A DNA stretch of 64,000 bases from Bradyrhizobium sp. CCBAU 51627 (GCF_028128765.1 NZ_LBJG01000087.1:112835-176834), one strand, 5' to 3'; shown: positions 41,353 to 50,125, counted from the stretch's first letter. Made by a program: numbers and translations. Notes: a model not told the origin generated them from the sequence alone.

Positions 41353-44300
41353 ATGGATGCGGTCGAGCTCGGAAGGCAGAGGGCGGCTGCTCTTCACCGA
41401 GAGGCCGTGCAAGCTGGGAAAGATCCTTGGCGACCGTACGACTTCGCCGTGGCGGAGGCCAACCGCCGCGGCCTGGACGTCGAGAGGACCGCGCCTGGCG
41501 CTGCGGTTCTGGACGGCAGTCGCGCGACGCTGGTCGCGAAGGATGCCCTCATTCTGCACGAAAACGGTGGAAGCCTTTTCGAGCAGGCCTTCCTTGTGGT
41601 GCATGAAATCGCTCACGCCGAACTCGGCGATGCTCCCGAAGACGAGGTCCCGATCGAAATCGATCTGGCGCGCCCCGCGGAGGCCTCTCCGATGGGAGTC
41701 GACCGCGTGGTCGATTATGGACGGCGGCAGCGTCGCGAGGTCCAGATGGACCTGTTTGCGCGAGAATTCCTTCTTCCCAGGCCCGTGGCGCGGAAGCTGC
41801 ACGTCGAAGACGGGATGACTGCTTCGGCGATCGCCGAAAAACTCGGCGCCCCGTTCGATGTGGTCGCGCAGCAGCTTCTGGATGCGCTGTTCTTGCCGTC
41901 GGTCGAAATATCACCGGAGGAAGCGAGACCGGCTAGACCTCTGAACAAGGAGCAGGCCGATGCCGCCGCCCATCGCGGAGCGGCCTACTTGCTCGAGGCG
42001 GGACCGGGGACGGGAAAGACCCAAACCCTGACCGGCAGGATCGAGCTGCTTCTGGGAGACGGGGTGGACCCGCGGCGGATCCTGGTCCTCACGTTCTCGA
42101 ACAAGGCCGCGGGTGAGATGGCGAGCCGACTGGCCCGCAAGCATCCGACCGAAGCCTCGGCTATGTGGATCGGCACCTTCCACGCATTCGGCCTGGACAT
42201 CATCCGACGCTTTCATCAGGAGCTGGGCCTTCCGCCGAACCCCAGGCTCATGGACAGGACCGAGGCGGTGGAGCTCCTCGAGAACGAGTTTCCCAAGCTG
42301 GGCCTTCGGCATTACCGCGACCTGTACGATCCCACGCAGAAGATCGCGGACATCCTGGCTGCGATCTCGCGCGCCAAGGACGAGGTGGTGGATACCGAGG
42401 AATACGCCCAGTTCGCCGAGACCATGAAGAGCAGTGTCCCCACAGCGCGTGCCGAAGAGGCGGAAAAAGCGCTGGAGGTCGCCGAGGTCTATCGCTGCTA
42501 CGAGCGGCTGAAGCGGGACGCCCACTGCGTTGACTTCGGAGACCTGGTCTCCTTGCCGGTCCGTCTTCTCGAGGGCAATGCCGCCGTCCGGGAACACCTG
42601 AGGGGCACATACGATCACGTGCTGGTCGATGAATACCAAGATGTGAACCGAAGCAGCGTCCTTCTTCTGAAGGCGCTGTGCGGCGACGGCGAGAATCTCT
42701 GGGCCGTCGGCGACGCTAAACAATCGATCTACCGGTTCCGGGGCGCTTCGTCGTTCAACATGCGGCGCTTCGGAGGCGAGGATTTCCCGGGCGGTATTAG
42801 AGGCCGGCTGAAGAAGAACTATCGGTCCACGCCCGAGATCCTTGAATGTTGTTCGCGGTTCGCGGCCGATATGATCGCGGGCGGCGCCGGAAGCGCCCTG
42901 GTGTCGACTCGGGACTCCATCGGCAGCGGGCCGGAGTTTCGGACGGTGAAAACGGCCGATCGGCAACCTATCGCCTTGGCTGACGCCATCCGCCAAATGA
43001 CCGCCCTCGGATATGGCTTCAGGGACCAGGCCGTTTTGTGCACCGGCAACGAGAAGCTGTCCGAGACGGGCCGGGAGCTCGAGCGGCTCGGCATACCGGT
43101 GCTTTTCCTCGGAAGTCTATTCGAACGCCCGGAGGTCAAGGACCTTCTCGCGTTTCTCTCCCTCCTGACCGACCGTCGTGCGATGGGCCTGCTGCGAGTG
43201 GCGTGCTGGCCCGAGTTCGGGATGTCCATGGCGGATGTCGCGGGGCTGCTGGGCGCGCTGCGGGAGGACAAGTGGGAGCCGCTGACGTGGCTCCGGGATC
43301 CTGCGGTCACGACTTGCGCGTCGGCGCCCGGAAGAGAGGCAACGAGCCGGCTGGCGGCTGCCCTAGATGGGTTCGAGATTGGGTCTGGTCCCTGGGAGGT
43401 TCTCGCCAGGCTCCTCCTCGACCGGACAGGGATCGGGGCACGGCTCGCGTCTTCCTCGACCGTGTCCGATCGCAGTGCCGCGATCGCGATATGGCAGTTC
43501 ATGAATTTTGTGCGCGTCCAGCCCGCGGCGCAGGGCTTACCCGTCCGTCGGCTTCTGGACCGTGTCAGGAGGCTTCTACGGCTCGGAGACGACCGGGATC
43601 TGCGCCAACTTCCCGCAGCGGCTCAGGGCATCGATGCGGTCCGCCTGATGACCATTCACGGATCCAAAGGTCTCGAATTCCCGGTCGTGCACCTGCCGGG
43701 AATGAACAGGAATACGCTGCCGCGGACCCCGCGGGCGCCGACCTGTCTGCCTCCGGACGGGATGATCGAGGGAGCGCGCGGGACCGCCTTGGACCATTTC
43801 CGGGCGGGACAGAACGAAGAGCAGGAGTGCCTCTTCTATGTGGCCCTTTCGAGGGCGGAAGAGCGCCTCTTAATCTATGCCGCGACCGAAAACGCGAAGG
43901 GGCATCGACGGGAGCCTTCGGAGTTTATTGAGCGGATCGGCCTCGCCCCGCATCATCTGGGCGAGTTGGCGGCGTGCCCGACGGCACCGGAGAAGGAGCC
44001 CATCCCTGTCGAGATTGACGGCGCCGTCAGCGTGAGCGGCTTCCAGATCGGCCTGTATGACTCCTGCCAGCGGCGCTTCTTCTACACCCATGTCCTGAAC
44101 GTCGGCGGCCGGCGCACCCAAACGCCGTTCCTGCAGGTGCACGAATCCGTCCGTGCCGTCCTAAAAGAAATCGTTTCGCGGGGAGCTTTGGCGCCGGTTC
44201 AGTCCGAGGTCGAAGCGCTCGTCGACCAAGCCCTCGCTGCGCGCGGCCTGACCGCGCACGGCTACGCCACGGGTTTCCGCGAAATGGCGCTGGGAATGCT

Positions 44301-44748
44301 CGACTACTTCGTGTCGCAGCGCGCCGGCTATTCGCCGGAGGAGCCCAGGCTGCTTCGGTTGGCCATCGGCACGGGCGAGATCACGATCGCCCCCGACGAT
44401 GTCCTCACCCGAAAGGACGGCAGACGGGTCTTACGAAGGGTCCAGACCGGTCACTACCGGGAAGACGACGTCGACGAGATCGAGGCGGGAGCGTTCGCGC
44501 TCGCGGTGCAGCAGCACTTTCCCGGTGCGGAGGCGCAGGTCCTGCACCTGTCCGACGAGCGGACATCCCCGATCTCGATCAAGGGCAAGCCGCTGCAAAA
44601 CAAGAGGAAGCAGCTCGAGGCGGCGATCTCTGGAATCCGCGCCGGCGCCTTCGCGCCCGACGAGTCCCAGTACACCTGCCCGAATTGCCCGGCGTTCTTC
44701 GTCTGCGGCCCAGTGCCCCCGGGTCCCTTCCGAAAAAAGTTCGGCTGA
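41353..44748 (+). CDS. ImmA/IrrE peptidase - UvrD helicase - RecB-type nuclease fusion
   Basis: 1131 residues. Residues ~1-185: a metallopeptidase with HEIAH at 84-88 and QMDLFAREFLLP, the ImmA/IrrE arrangement. Residues ~195-870: a UvrD/Rep SF1A helicase with Walker A GPGTGKT at 217-223, TFSNKAAGEM, VDEYQDVN, GDAKQSIYRFRGA, SKGLEFPVVHLPG and ALSRAEERLLIY. The C-terminus starts SVSGFQIGLYDSCQRRFFY and ends YTCPNCPAFFVC (C1109, C1112, C1118); with the earlier Cys these resemble the Fe-S staple of AddB/RecB-type nucleases. A protease sensor welded to a helicase-nuclease suggests damage- or infection-triggered defence. It starts 2 bases after the HTH gene. Confidence 0.85.
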   Translation: MDAVELGRQRAAALHREAVQAGKDPWRPYDFAVAEANRRGLDVERTAPGAAVLDGSRATLVAKDALILHENGGSLFEQAFLVVHEIAHAELGDAPEDEVPIEIDLARPAEASPMGVDRVVDYGRRQRREVQMDLFAREFLLPRPVARKLHVEDGMTASAIAEKLGAPFDVVAQQLLDALFLPSVEISPEEARPARPLNKEQADAAAHRGAAYLLEAGPGTGKTQTLTGRIELLLGDGVDPRRILVLTFSNKAAGEMASRLARKHPTEASAMWIGTFHAFGLDIIRRFHQELGLPPNPRLMDRTEAVELLENEFPKLGLRHYRDLYDPTQKIADILAAISRAKDEVVDTEEYAQFAETMKSSVPTARAEEAEKALEVAEVYRCYERLKRDAHCVDFGDLVSLPVRLLEGNAAVREHLRGTYDHVLVDEYQDVNRSSVLLLKALCGDGENLWAVGDAKQSIYRFRGASSFNMRRFGGEDFPGGIRGRLKKNYRSTPEILECCSRFAADMIAGGAGSALVSTRDSIGSGPEFRTVKTADRQPIALADAIRQMTALGYGFRDQAVLCTGNEKLSETGRELERLGIPVLFLGSLFERPEVKDLLAFLSLLTDRRAMGLLRVACWPEFGMSMADVAGLLGALREDKWEPLTWLRDPAVTTCASAPGREATSRLAAALDGFEIGSGPWEVLARLLLDRTGIGARLASSSTVSDRSAAIAIWQFMNFVRVQPAAQGLPVRRLLDRVRRLLRLGDDRDLRQLPAAAQGIDAVRLMTIHGSKGLEFPVVHLPGMNRNTLPRTPRAPTCLPPDGMIEGARGTALDHFRAGQNEEQECLFYVALSRAEERLLIYAATENAKGHRREPSEFIERIGLAPHHLGELAACPTAPEKEPIPVEIDGAVSVSGFQIGLYDSCQRRFFYTHVLNVGGRRTQTPFLQVHESVRAVLKEIVSRGALAPVQSEVEALVDQALAARGLTAHGYATGFREMALGMLDYFVSQRAGYSPEEPRLLRLAIGTGEITIAPDDVLTRKDGRRVLRRVQTGHYREDDVDEIEAGAFALAVQQHFPGAEAQVLHLSDERTSPISIKGKPLQNKRKQLEAAISGIRAGAFAPDESQYTCPNCPAFFVCGPVPPGPFRKKFG

Positions 44749-44782
44749 GAATTACCGGTAGGGCTTTGCCGCACCGATAGTG

Positions 44783-44806
44783 GGGTGAGGGCCGCAAGGC
44801 TCACCC
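44783..44806 (+). repeat. Leader hairpin before the ubiquitin-like gene
   Basis: GGGTGAG, a 10-base loop (GGCCGCAAGG), CTCACCC; ends 16 bases before the start at 44823. It has no T run, so it is not a clear terminator. Confidence 0.4.
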
Positions 44807-44822
44807 ACCAATAGGTGAAAAC

Positions 44823-45227
44823 ATGACGATCGACGACCCCTCCTGCCCGCCGGAGCACGGTAACCCGGTGGAACGTGCTCTGGAACATACCCACCACGCC
44901 GAACACGACGTCGAAGAGGCCCACCAGCAAGACCGGCGCGCCGAGCATGAGCTCGCCGAAGCCGAACGCGAACTCGAGGAAGCGCTCCATCCGCGCCAAA
45001 CCGTGATCATCGTGAACGCGCGCAAGCGCACCGTGGAGGGCGACGAGGTCAGCTTTGAAGAGATCGTGCAGCTCGCCTTCCCGGGCTCTCACGAACCGAA
45101 CGTGGCGTTCTCGATGACTTTCCGCCACGCCGCCTCCGAACCCCATGCCGGCGAACTCGGTCCCGGCGGTCATGTCACGGTCAAGAACGGGACGATCTTC
45201 AATGTCACAAAAACTATTCGATCGTAA
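44823..45227 (+). CDS. Ubiquitin-like (multi-ubiquitin family) protein, one domain
   Basis: 134 residues. The first ~57 are His/Glu/Ala-rich and charged (VERALEHTHHAEHDVEEA). A beta-grasp domain of the bacterial multi-ubiquitin (Multiubiq) family follows: TVIIVNARKRTVEGDEVSFE, EIVQLAFPGSHEP, FSMTFRHA and HVTVKNGTIFNVTKTIRS. There is one Ubl domain where many homologues carry several, and the C-terminus is KTIRS with no terminal Gly-Gly, so it would need processing or another linkage. The E1-like gene starts inside its last codons. Confidence 0.8.
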   Translation: MTIDDPSCPPEHGNPVERALEHTHHAEHDVEEAHQQDRRAEHELAEAERELEEALHPRQTVIIVNARKRTVEGDEVSFEEIVQLAFPGSHEPNVAFSMTFRHAASEPHAGELGPGGHVTVKNGTIFNVTKTIRS

Positions 45228-46377
45228 TCCCGACCTCCGCAGGCTGCGCGAGGAAGGCTATGCGGTGCGGATCCGCAGCGGCTTTCTCGTCATGCAGGTG
45301 CCTTACGTCGACGCGAAGGGTGAGGTCAGGCTGGGAAGCCTGATCTCCTCCCTTACCTTGGCCGGCGACGTCACCCAGCGCCCCGATACCCACGTTGTCC
45401 AATGGGACGGCGGCTATCCCTGCAGCAAGGAGGGCAAGGAGATCGAGGCGCTTCGGCACGGTAGCGGCGACTTCAATCTCGGCAGCGGGTTGACGGCAAA
45501 ATTCGCCTTCTCCTGCAAGCCACCCGAAGGCTACGCCGACTACCATGCCAAGATGACGACCTACGCCGGCGTCATCGCCGGCCCGGCCGCGGTGATCAAA
45601 CCGGAGCTCAAGCTGCGTTCGTACGCAGCGCCCGAACCGGAAGAGACGACCGTCTTCAACTACACCGAGACCGCCTCGGATCGCGCGGGGATCGGCGCCC
45701 TGACGGATCTGCTCAGGAACGAACGCGTGGTCTTCATCGGCTTGGGAGGGACCGGCGCCTACGCCTTGGACCTCGTCGCGAAGACTCCAGTGCCGGAGAT
45801 CCGGCTGATCGACGGCGACGACTTCCTGACGCACAACGCCTTCCGGGCGCCGGGCGCGGCGTCGCTGGACGAGCTGCGACAGGTGCAGAAGAAGGTCGAC
45901 TATCTCGCCGGCATCTATTCCAAGATGCACCGTAACATCGTTCCGCACCCGGTCGCCCTGGATCAGACCAACCTCCACCTGCTGGGCGGCGCGACCTTCG
46001 CGTTCATCTGCATGGATGCGGGCGAGCCGAAGAGGTTCGCGGCTCGAAAGTGCGAGGAGATGGACATCCCCTTCATCGACGTCGGGATGGGCCTCGAACT
46101 CGTCGACGGATCGCTCGGCGGCATCCTCCGAGTGACTGCCAGTACCCCTGAGATGAGGACACACGTTCACGACGGACGCATCTCGTTCGGCAGCGGCGAC
46201 GACGAGAACAACCTTTACTCCACCAACATTCAGGTGGCGGACCTCAATGCTCTGAATGCCGCCATGGCCGTCGTGAAGTGGAAGAAGATCCGCGGCTTCT
46301 ATCGCGATCTGGAGCGCGAACATCACTCCACCTACACCACCGACGGCAACATGCTGCTGAACGGAGATCAATCATGA
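45202..46377 (+). CDS. E1-like ThiF-fold adenylyltransferase
   Basis: 391 residues. Residues 1-~140 form an N-terminal domain of the type found on bacterial ubiquitin E1-like proteins (possibly E2-like, DUF6791). Residues ~170-390 are a ThiF/E1 fold: ATP loop GLGGTG at 180-185, acidic DGDD at 204-207, and EPKRFAARKCEEMDIPFIDVGMGLEL. It would adenylate the C-terminus of the Ubl protein. Which Cys serves as acceptor is unclear; candidates lie in CMDAG and RKCEEM. Overlap of 26 bases with the Ubl gene and ATGA with the next gene indicate tight coupling. Confidence 0.82.
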   Translation: MSQKLFDRNPDLRRLREEGYAVRIRSGFLVMQVPYVDAKGEVRLGSLISSLTLAGDVTQRPDTHVVQWDGGYPCSKEGKEIEALRHGSGDFNLGSGLTAKFAFSCKPPEGYADYHAKMTTYAGVIAGPAAVIKPELKLRSYAAPEPEETTVFNYTETASDRAGIGALTDLLRNERVVFIGLGGTGAYALDLVAKTPVPEIRLIDGDDFLTHNAFRAPGAASLDELRQVQKKVDYLAGIYSKMHRNIVPHPVALDQTNLHLLGGATFAFICMDAGEPKRFAARKCEEMDIPFIDVGMGLELVDGSLGGILRVTASTPEMRTHVHDGRISFGSGDDENNLYSTNIQVADLNALNAAMAVVKWKKIRGFYRDLEREHHSTYTTDGNMLLNGDQS

Positions 46378-46820
46378 TCAAGATGAAGCAGCTTCGGCAT
46401 CGATTCGTCGAGACAATGCCCGAAAAGATCGACCCTGGCACCCTGTACATCTCGATGGAATACGCGACCGCCGCACATCGTTGCTGCTGCGGCTGCGGCG
46501 AGGAGGTCGTCACCCCGTTCAGTCCCGCGCAATGGAAGATGACGTTCGACGGCGACGCCGTCTCGCTGCACCCGTCAATCGGCAACTGGAACCTGCGCTG
46601 CCGCTCGCATTACGTCGTCAGAGAAGGGCGCGTGATCGACGCCGGCGGTTGGACCGACGAGCAGATCGAGGATGGACGTAAGCGGGATAATGAAGCGAGA
46701 ACGAAGTATCTGGCCGACAAGACTCAAACGAAGACCATGCCGTCCACTTCACCTCCGGCCGGGCGGCGACGCAGTCGATTGGGCCGCCTGATCGACCTGT
46801 TCAAGTTAAAGTTCGTGTGA
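46374..46820 (+). CDS. DUF6527-type protein of the ubiquitin-like operon
   Basis: 148 residues. AHRCCCGCGEEVVTPFSPAQW, then MTFDGDAVSLHPSIGNWNLR and CRSHYVVREGRVIDAGG form the DUF6527 pattern: a Cys cluster, SIGNWN and SHY. The Cys residues probably bind zinc. DUF6527 proteins occur beside multi-ubiquitin and ThiF genes and are candidates for a transfer or target-recognition step. The last ~35 residues are basic and disordered with a helix RLGRLIDLFKLKFV, perhaps membrane-binding. Confidence 0.8.
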   Translation: MIKMKQLRHRFVETMPEKIDPGTLYISMEYATAAHRCCCGCGEEVVTPFSPAQWKMTFDGDAVSLHPSIGNWNLRCRSHYVVREGRVIDAGGWTDEQIEDGRKRDNEARTKYLADKTQTKTMPSTSPPAGRRRSRLGRLIDLFKLKFV

Positions 46821-46825
46821 ACCTG

Positions 46826-46867
46826 GCGCGACCGGATGCCGACTCTCTTCCGCTCTCCGGGTCGCGC
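46826..46867. repeat. 8-bp inverted repeat after the ubiquitin-like operon
   Basis: GCGCGACC (46826-46833) and GGTCGCGC (46860-46867) with a 26-base loop, 5 bases after the DUF6527 stop. No T run; possible terminator-like structure. Confidence 0.3.
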
Positions 46868-46915
46868 GATCTCCGCCCCCCTTCAGATAAAGACCAAACA
46901 TAGCAGAGAGTCCGA

Positions 46916-48208
46916 ATGCTCGAGAGCCATGCACACGAACCTCACATCACCTGTCCGAAATGCAACCATCGGATCCGGCTGACCGAATCGCTGGCCGCTC
47001 CGCTGCTTGAGGCAGAGCGCAAGCTCTTTCGGGCCCAGTTGGATTCCAAGGAGTCCGAGTACCGGCAGAAGGCGGAGGAACTGCGGCGGAAGGACGAAGC
47101 GCTCGACCGCGCACGCAGCGCCATGGACGCCGAAATCGCCCAAAGGGTTCAGGCGACGAGCGGACAGATCCGCGCGGACGAGCAGAGGAAAGCCCAGGAA
47201 GCGGCCTCGGCCGAACTAGACGCCTCGAAGGCCCAGGTCGAAGAGATGCGGCAGACGTTGACGGTCTACAATGCCAAACTGGCCGAGGCCCAACAGGCTC
47301 AGGCGGAGGTGCTGCGCCGGCAGCGCGAGCTTGACCAGCAGAAGCGCGAACTCGATCTCCTGATCGAGAAGCGGGTACAGGCGACGCAGGCGGAAATCCA
47401 CATCAAGGCGCGCCAACAGGCGGAAGACGAGCTCATGGCGCAGGTATCCCAGAAGGATGCTCAGATCGAATCCATGAGCAGAACCATCGAGGACCTGAAA
47501 CGAAAGGCTTCGCAAGGATCACAACAGACCCAGGGCGAGGTGCTGGAGCTCCAGATCGAGGCGCTTCTGAGGAGCAATTTTCCGAACGACTTGGTCGAGC
47601 CCGTCGGAAAGGGCGAGTTGGGAGGCGACATCGTCCAGGCGGTGAACGGCCAGCTCGGGAATGCAGCCGGAACTATCCTTTGGGAGCTCAAGGCGACGAA
47701 GAAGTGGAACGACGGCTGGCTCGCCAAGCTGCGAGAGGATCAGCGAAACGCGAAGGCTGACATCGCCCTCATCATTTCGCATGTCTTGCCGAAGGAAGTC
47801 GAGACCTTCGGTCTCGTCGACGGTGTGTGGGTCGCGCATCCGCGCTGCGCAATACCGGTCGCGATCGCGCTGCGCCATTCGCTAACCGAGCTCGCCTGCC
47901 TTCGGAAGGCCCAGGCAGGGCAGCAGACGAAGATGGAGCACATTTACCAATATCTGATGGGGCCGCGCTTCCGTCAGCGTGTGGAAGGAATCATCGAGAA
48001 GTTCGAGGAGCTCAAAGCCGATCTCAGCAAGGAACGCAAATTCATGAACCGGATCTGGGCGAAGCGCGAAGGCCAGATATATGGCGTTATAGAAGCAACG
48101 GCGGGCATGTATGGCGACCTGCAGGGCATCGCCGGAACGGCATTGCCCGAGATCGACAGCCTGGACATGCCGCTGCTGGAGGCGCCGTTGGAGGACGGCG
48201 AAGATTAA
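46916..48208 (+). CDS. DUF2130 protein, zinc head and long coiled coil
   Basis: 430 residues. An N-terminal zinc-ribbon half (ITCPKCNHRIRLTE) leads into a coiled coil (~30-215, rich in EAERK, RRKDEALD, RQRELDQQKRELD). The C-terminal DUF2130 domain follows: GEVLELQIEALLRSNFPNDLVEPVGKGELGGD, ILWELKATKKWNDGWLAKLREDQRNAKAD and the SLTELACLRK segment. The domain looks like a PD-(D/E)XK nuclease relative (D-x-ExK in GGD...WELKATK). DUF2130 genes are frequent near defence or mobile modules. Its stop TAA overlaps the next ATG (TAATG). Confidence 0.85.
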   Translation: MLESHAHEPHITCPKCNHRIRLTESLAAPLLEAERKLFRAQLDSKESEYRQKAEELRRKDEALDRARSAMDAEIAQRVQATSGQIRADEQRKAQEAASAELDASKAQVEEMRQTLTVYNAKLAEAQQAQAEVLRRQRELDQQKRELDLLIEKRVQATQAEIHIKARQQAEDELMAQVSQKDAQIESMSRTIEDLKRKASQGSQQTQGEVLELQIEALLRSNFPNDLVEPVGKGELGGDIVQAVNGQLGNAAGTILWELKATKKWNDGWLAKLREDQRNAKADIALIISHVLPKEVETFGLVDGVWVAHPRCAIPVAIALRHSLTELACLRKAQAGQQTKMEHIYQYLMGPRFRQRVEGIIEKFEELKADLSKERKFMNRIWAKREGQIYGVIEATAGMYGDLQGIAGTALPEIDSLDMPLLEAPLEDGED

Positions 48209-48420
48209 TGGCTGTCCTGAAAGACGTCTTCCTAGATTGGCAGGTGATTCTTGACGCGAGTCCTTGCTTGGATTCAGATGGCTATGGTGATCATGAGCGA
48301 AGACTGCGGCAGGCTGCTTCCCGGATTCCTGCCTCGCCTTGCTTTTTGCCGGCCTGGGAATGGCAAGGGTTCGCGGAGGAGCCGTGGCTGCGTCACTTAC
48401 AAGTGCTCAGAAGCGAATAA
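48208..48420 (+). CDS. Possible 70-aa protein downstream of DUF2130
   Basis: Starts at the TAATG junction: MAVLKDVFLDWQVILDASPCLDSDGYGDHERRLRQAASRIPASPCF and ends HLQVLRSE. No recognised family. The junction and in-phase reading support translation; composition does not rule out chance. It overlaps the XRE gene by 37 bases. Confidence 0.35.
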   Translation: MAVLKDVFLDWQVILDASPCLDSDGYGDHERRLRQAASRIPASPCFLPAWEWQGFAEEPWLRHLQVLRSE

Positions 48421-48629
48421 GGGTCACTCTCGGCCGGAAGGTCAAGGACCTGAGGCTTTCGCTCGAGATGACCCAAGCCGATCTGGCGGAGGAGGCCGAA
48501 GTCCGCCGAGCGTTGGTCAGCGAGGTCGAACGAGGCGAGGCTAACCCGACGCTCGACTCTATCGTGCGGATCGCAATAGCACTGGGCGTGGACGCGGCTG
48601 AGCTCCTTGGCTCGGATCGCCGCGGCTGA
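48384..48629 (+). CDS. XRE-family transcriptional regulator
   Basis: 81 residues from GTG, preceded by GGAGGA at good distance. A classical HTH_3: LGRKVKDLRLSLEMTQADLAEEAEVRRALVSEVERGEANPTLDSIVRIAIALGVDAAELL in one piece, with MTQ, LV.EVERG and NPTLD.. as key positions. Likely controls the adjoining defence genes. Confidence 0.8.
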   Translation: MAASLTSAQKRIRVTLGRKVKDLRLSLEMTQADLAEEAEVRRALVSEVERGEANPTLDSIVRIAIALGVDAAELLGSDRRG

Positions 48630-48945
48630 CACGATCGAAAGACGTGGATCTTTAGTGCGTTCACGCAAACTTTCGAGGAGTCCGAAGAGAGCCAAGGAGA
48701 GCCATAGCTCCGACGCATTTTCTTTGTACGCTATATAGGACGCAGAACTTAGGCCGAGCTGACCGACTGGCTGTCCAAGGCCGATTTCATATCGGAAGCA
48801 ATCATAAACGACGGTCCCTAGCGGACGTTTGAAGCCATCTTGAGGATCGGCTTACCAAGCGACAGAGCAAGTGTGCCCAATGCTGACGACGAACCCCGCC
48901 CCGGGGTGAATGACGAATGCTTTCTAGGACAGAGAAGGGATGCAC
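48630..48945. other. No supported gene
   Basis: 316 bases between the XRE gene and the next gene. I see no conserved frame, hairpin or repeat. It separates the defence island from Bradyrhizobium-type small genes. Confidence 0.5.
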
Positions 48946-49554
48946 ATGAACGCGATGAGCACTGCCCAACTTCCAAGAGCTCGCTATCCTGCCGCGCGGC
49001 CGCTCCTTTTCACAAGTTGCAAATGCCGCGCCGCAATACCGGTGTACGACCCGCTTCTTCGCTATGCCTTGGAACAGGCCTCGTTGGATCCTTCAGTCCG
49101 CGAGATCAGCTATCGGACAGGACCCCAGATCGAGTGCCCGCCCATGTCACTGGCCGGCGTGGTGCTTCGTAGGGAAGACGGTACGTTTCTTCTTAGGGTC
49201 CATCAAACTTGTCCCGAGCGCAGCGATGAAGAGGACGCGCGCCTCAACTTCGTCCTACAGCAGCACGGCCTGCGCTTGCTCGAGTGGGATGCGAAACATA
49301 TCCACCGCGAGCCGCTGTTTTCGAACGCGCGCACAGTTTGGTCACATGCAGGACGCCACGTGTCACTGATTGACAGGTTGAAGCTCGCGGTAACACTCGA
49401 GGAGGGACCGCAGACCGTCCACGAACTCGAGGAGCGTGCACGTCCGGGCTGCGACGTTGTTGCCGCGGTCTGTGCTCTCGCCTGCCAAGATTTGCTGCGG
49501 CTGAATATAGAAGACGCGCATCTTAGTCCCCGAACTGTTGTGCTTGGGCCTTAA
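48946..49554 (+). CDS. Hypothetical two-domain protein with HTH-like end
   Basis: 202 residues from ATG at 48946 (GAAGGG upstream). The first half has YDPLLRYALEQASLDPSVREISYR, a strand-rich region LAGVVLRREDGTFLLRV and DARLNFVLQQHGLRLLEW. The second half is helical with LIDRLKLAVTLEEGPQTVHELEER and CALACQDLLRLNIEDAHLSPRTVVLGP, a winged-helix-type tail. The general plan and the tail are shared with 50367. The pattern occurs in Bradyrhizobium; I cannot prove a nuclease fold. A TnsA-like origin is only speculation. Confidence 0.65.
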   Translation: MNAMSTAQLPRARYPAARPLLFTSCKCRAAIPVYDPLLRYALEQASLDPSVREISYRTGPQIECPPMSLAGVVLRREDGTFLLRVHQTCPERSDEEDARLNFVLQQHGLRLLEWDAKHIHREPLFSNARTVWSHAGRHVSLIDRLKLAVTLEEGPQTVHELEERARPGCDVVAAVCALACQDLLRLNIEDAHLSPRTVVLGP

Positions 49555-49720
49555 ACATCGCTGGAAGGCTAGGAGGGTCGATTGGCCCACGGCCTTCATT
49601 GAACGCTTGGGAAGAAGATGGTGGCGCATTTCACTGGGATCGGCGCGACAATGCCGGTTGACTCCTTGTCCTTTCTGCAAACGCCTTCGGCAAGATCTCG
49701 AAAGCTAAGAGGAGGGCGGA

Positions 49721-49987
49721 ATGTTGAGAGTCACTGTCGAGCTGATACCCGGTGGATTCGAACCGATGCGACGATGCATCGCCATGATGCGCATCTCCAA
49801 CACCAGCGACTTGACGGACATCTCGGATTATTTGGTGCAGGCGATAGAAGGGGCCAACAAGCTGACCGGCGCGTCGGCGCGCTTCGGCGAGTGCGTCGTG
49901 CGCGGCCACGCGCGCAGGCAGCCGGTCTGGGCGCTGTTGGCGAAAGCGTGCGAGGAGATCATTAAGGCGGATTTCGTCGAATTGTAG
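49721..49987 (+). CDS. Conserved small hypothetical protein
   Basis: 88 residues: MLRVTVELIPGGFEPMRRCIAMMRISNTSDLTDISDYLVQA, CVVRGHARRQPVWALLAKACEEI. The motif ELIPGGFEPxRRxIAxMRISN is frequent in Bradyrhizobium accessory regions. AAGAGGAGG before ATG. Function is unknown. Confidence 0.78.
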   Translation: MLRVTVELIPGGFEPMRRCIAMMRISNTSDLTDISDYLVQAIEGANKLTGASARFGECVVRGHARRQPVWALLAKACEEIIKADFVEL

Positions 49988-50125
49988 CTTAAAGGATCTA
50001 GTGATCGGCCTGCCTTCACGCGGATGCATGGTCAAACCGAATCAAATCCTCTCTGTGCGCCTGAGGACGACGTCGTTCGTATGCCGGGCATAATGCTGCA
50101 CCGTGAGATCTGATTTGAATCCGCC

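Noticed and set aside
41911..42996. 361-codon open frame opposite the UvrD domain
   Set aside because: Antisense shadow with no recognisable motif; the sense strand has all helicase motifs.
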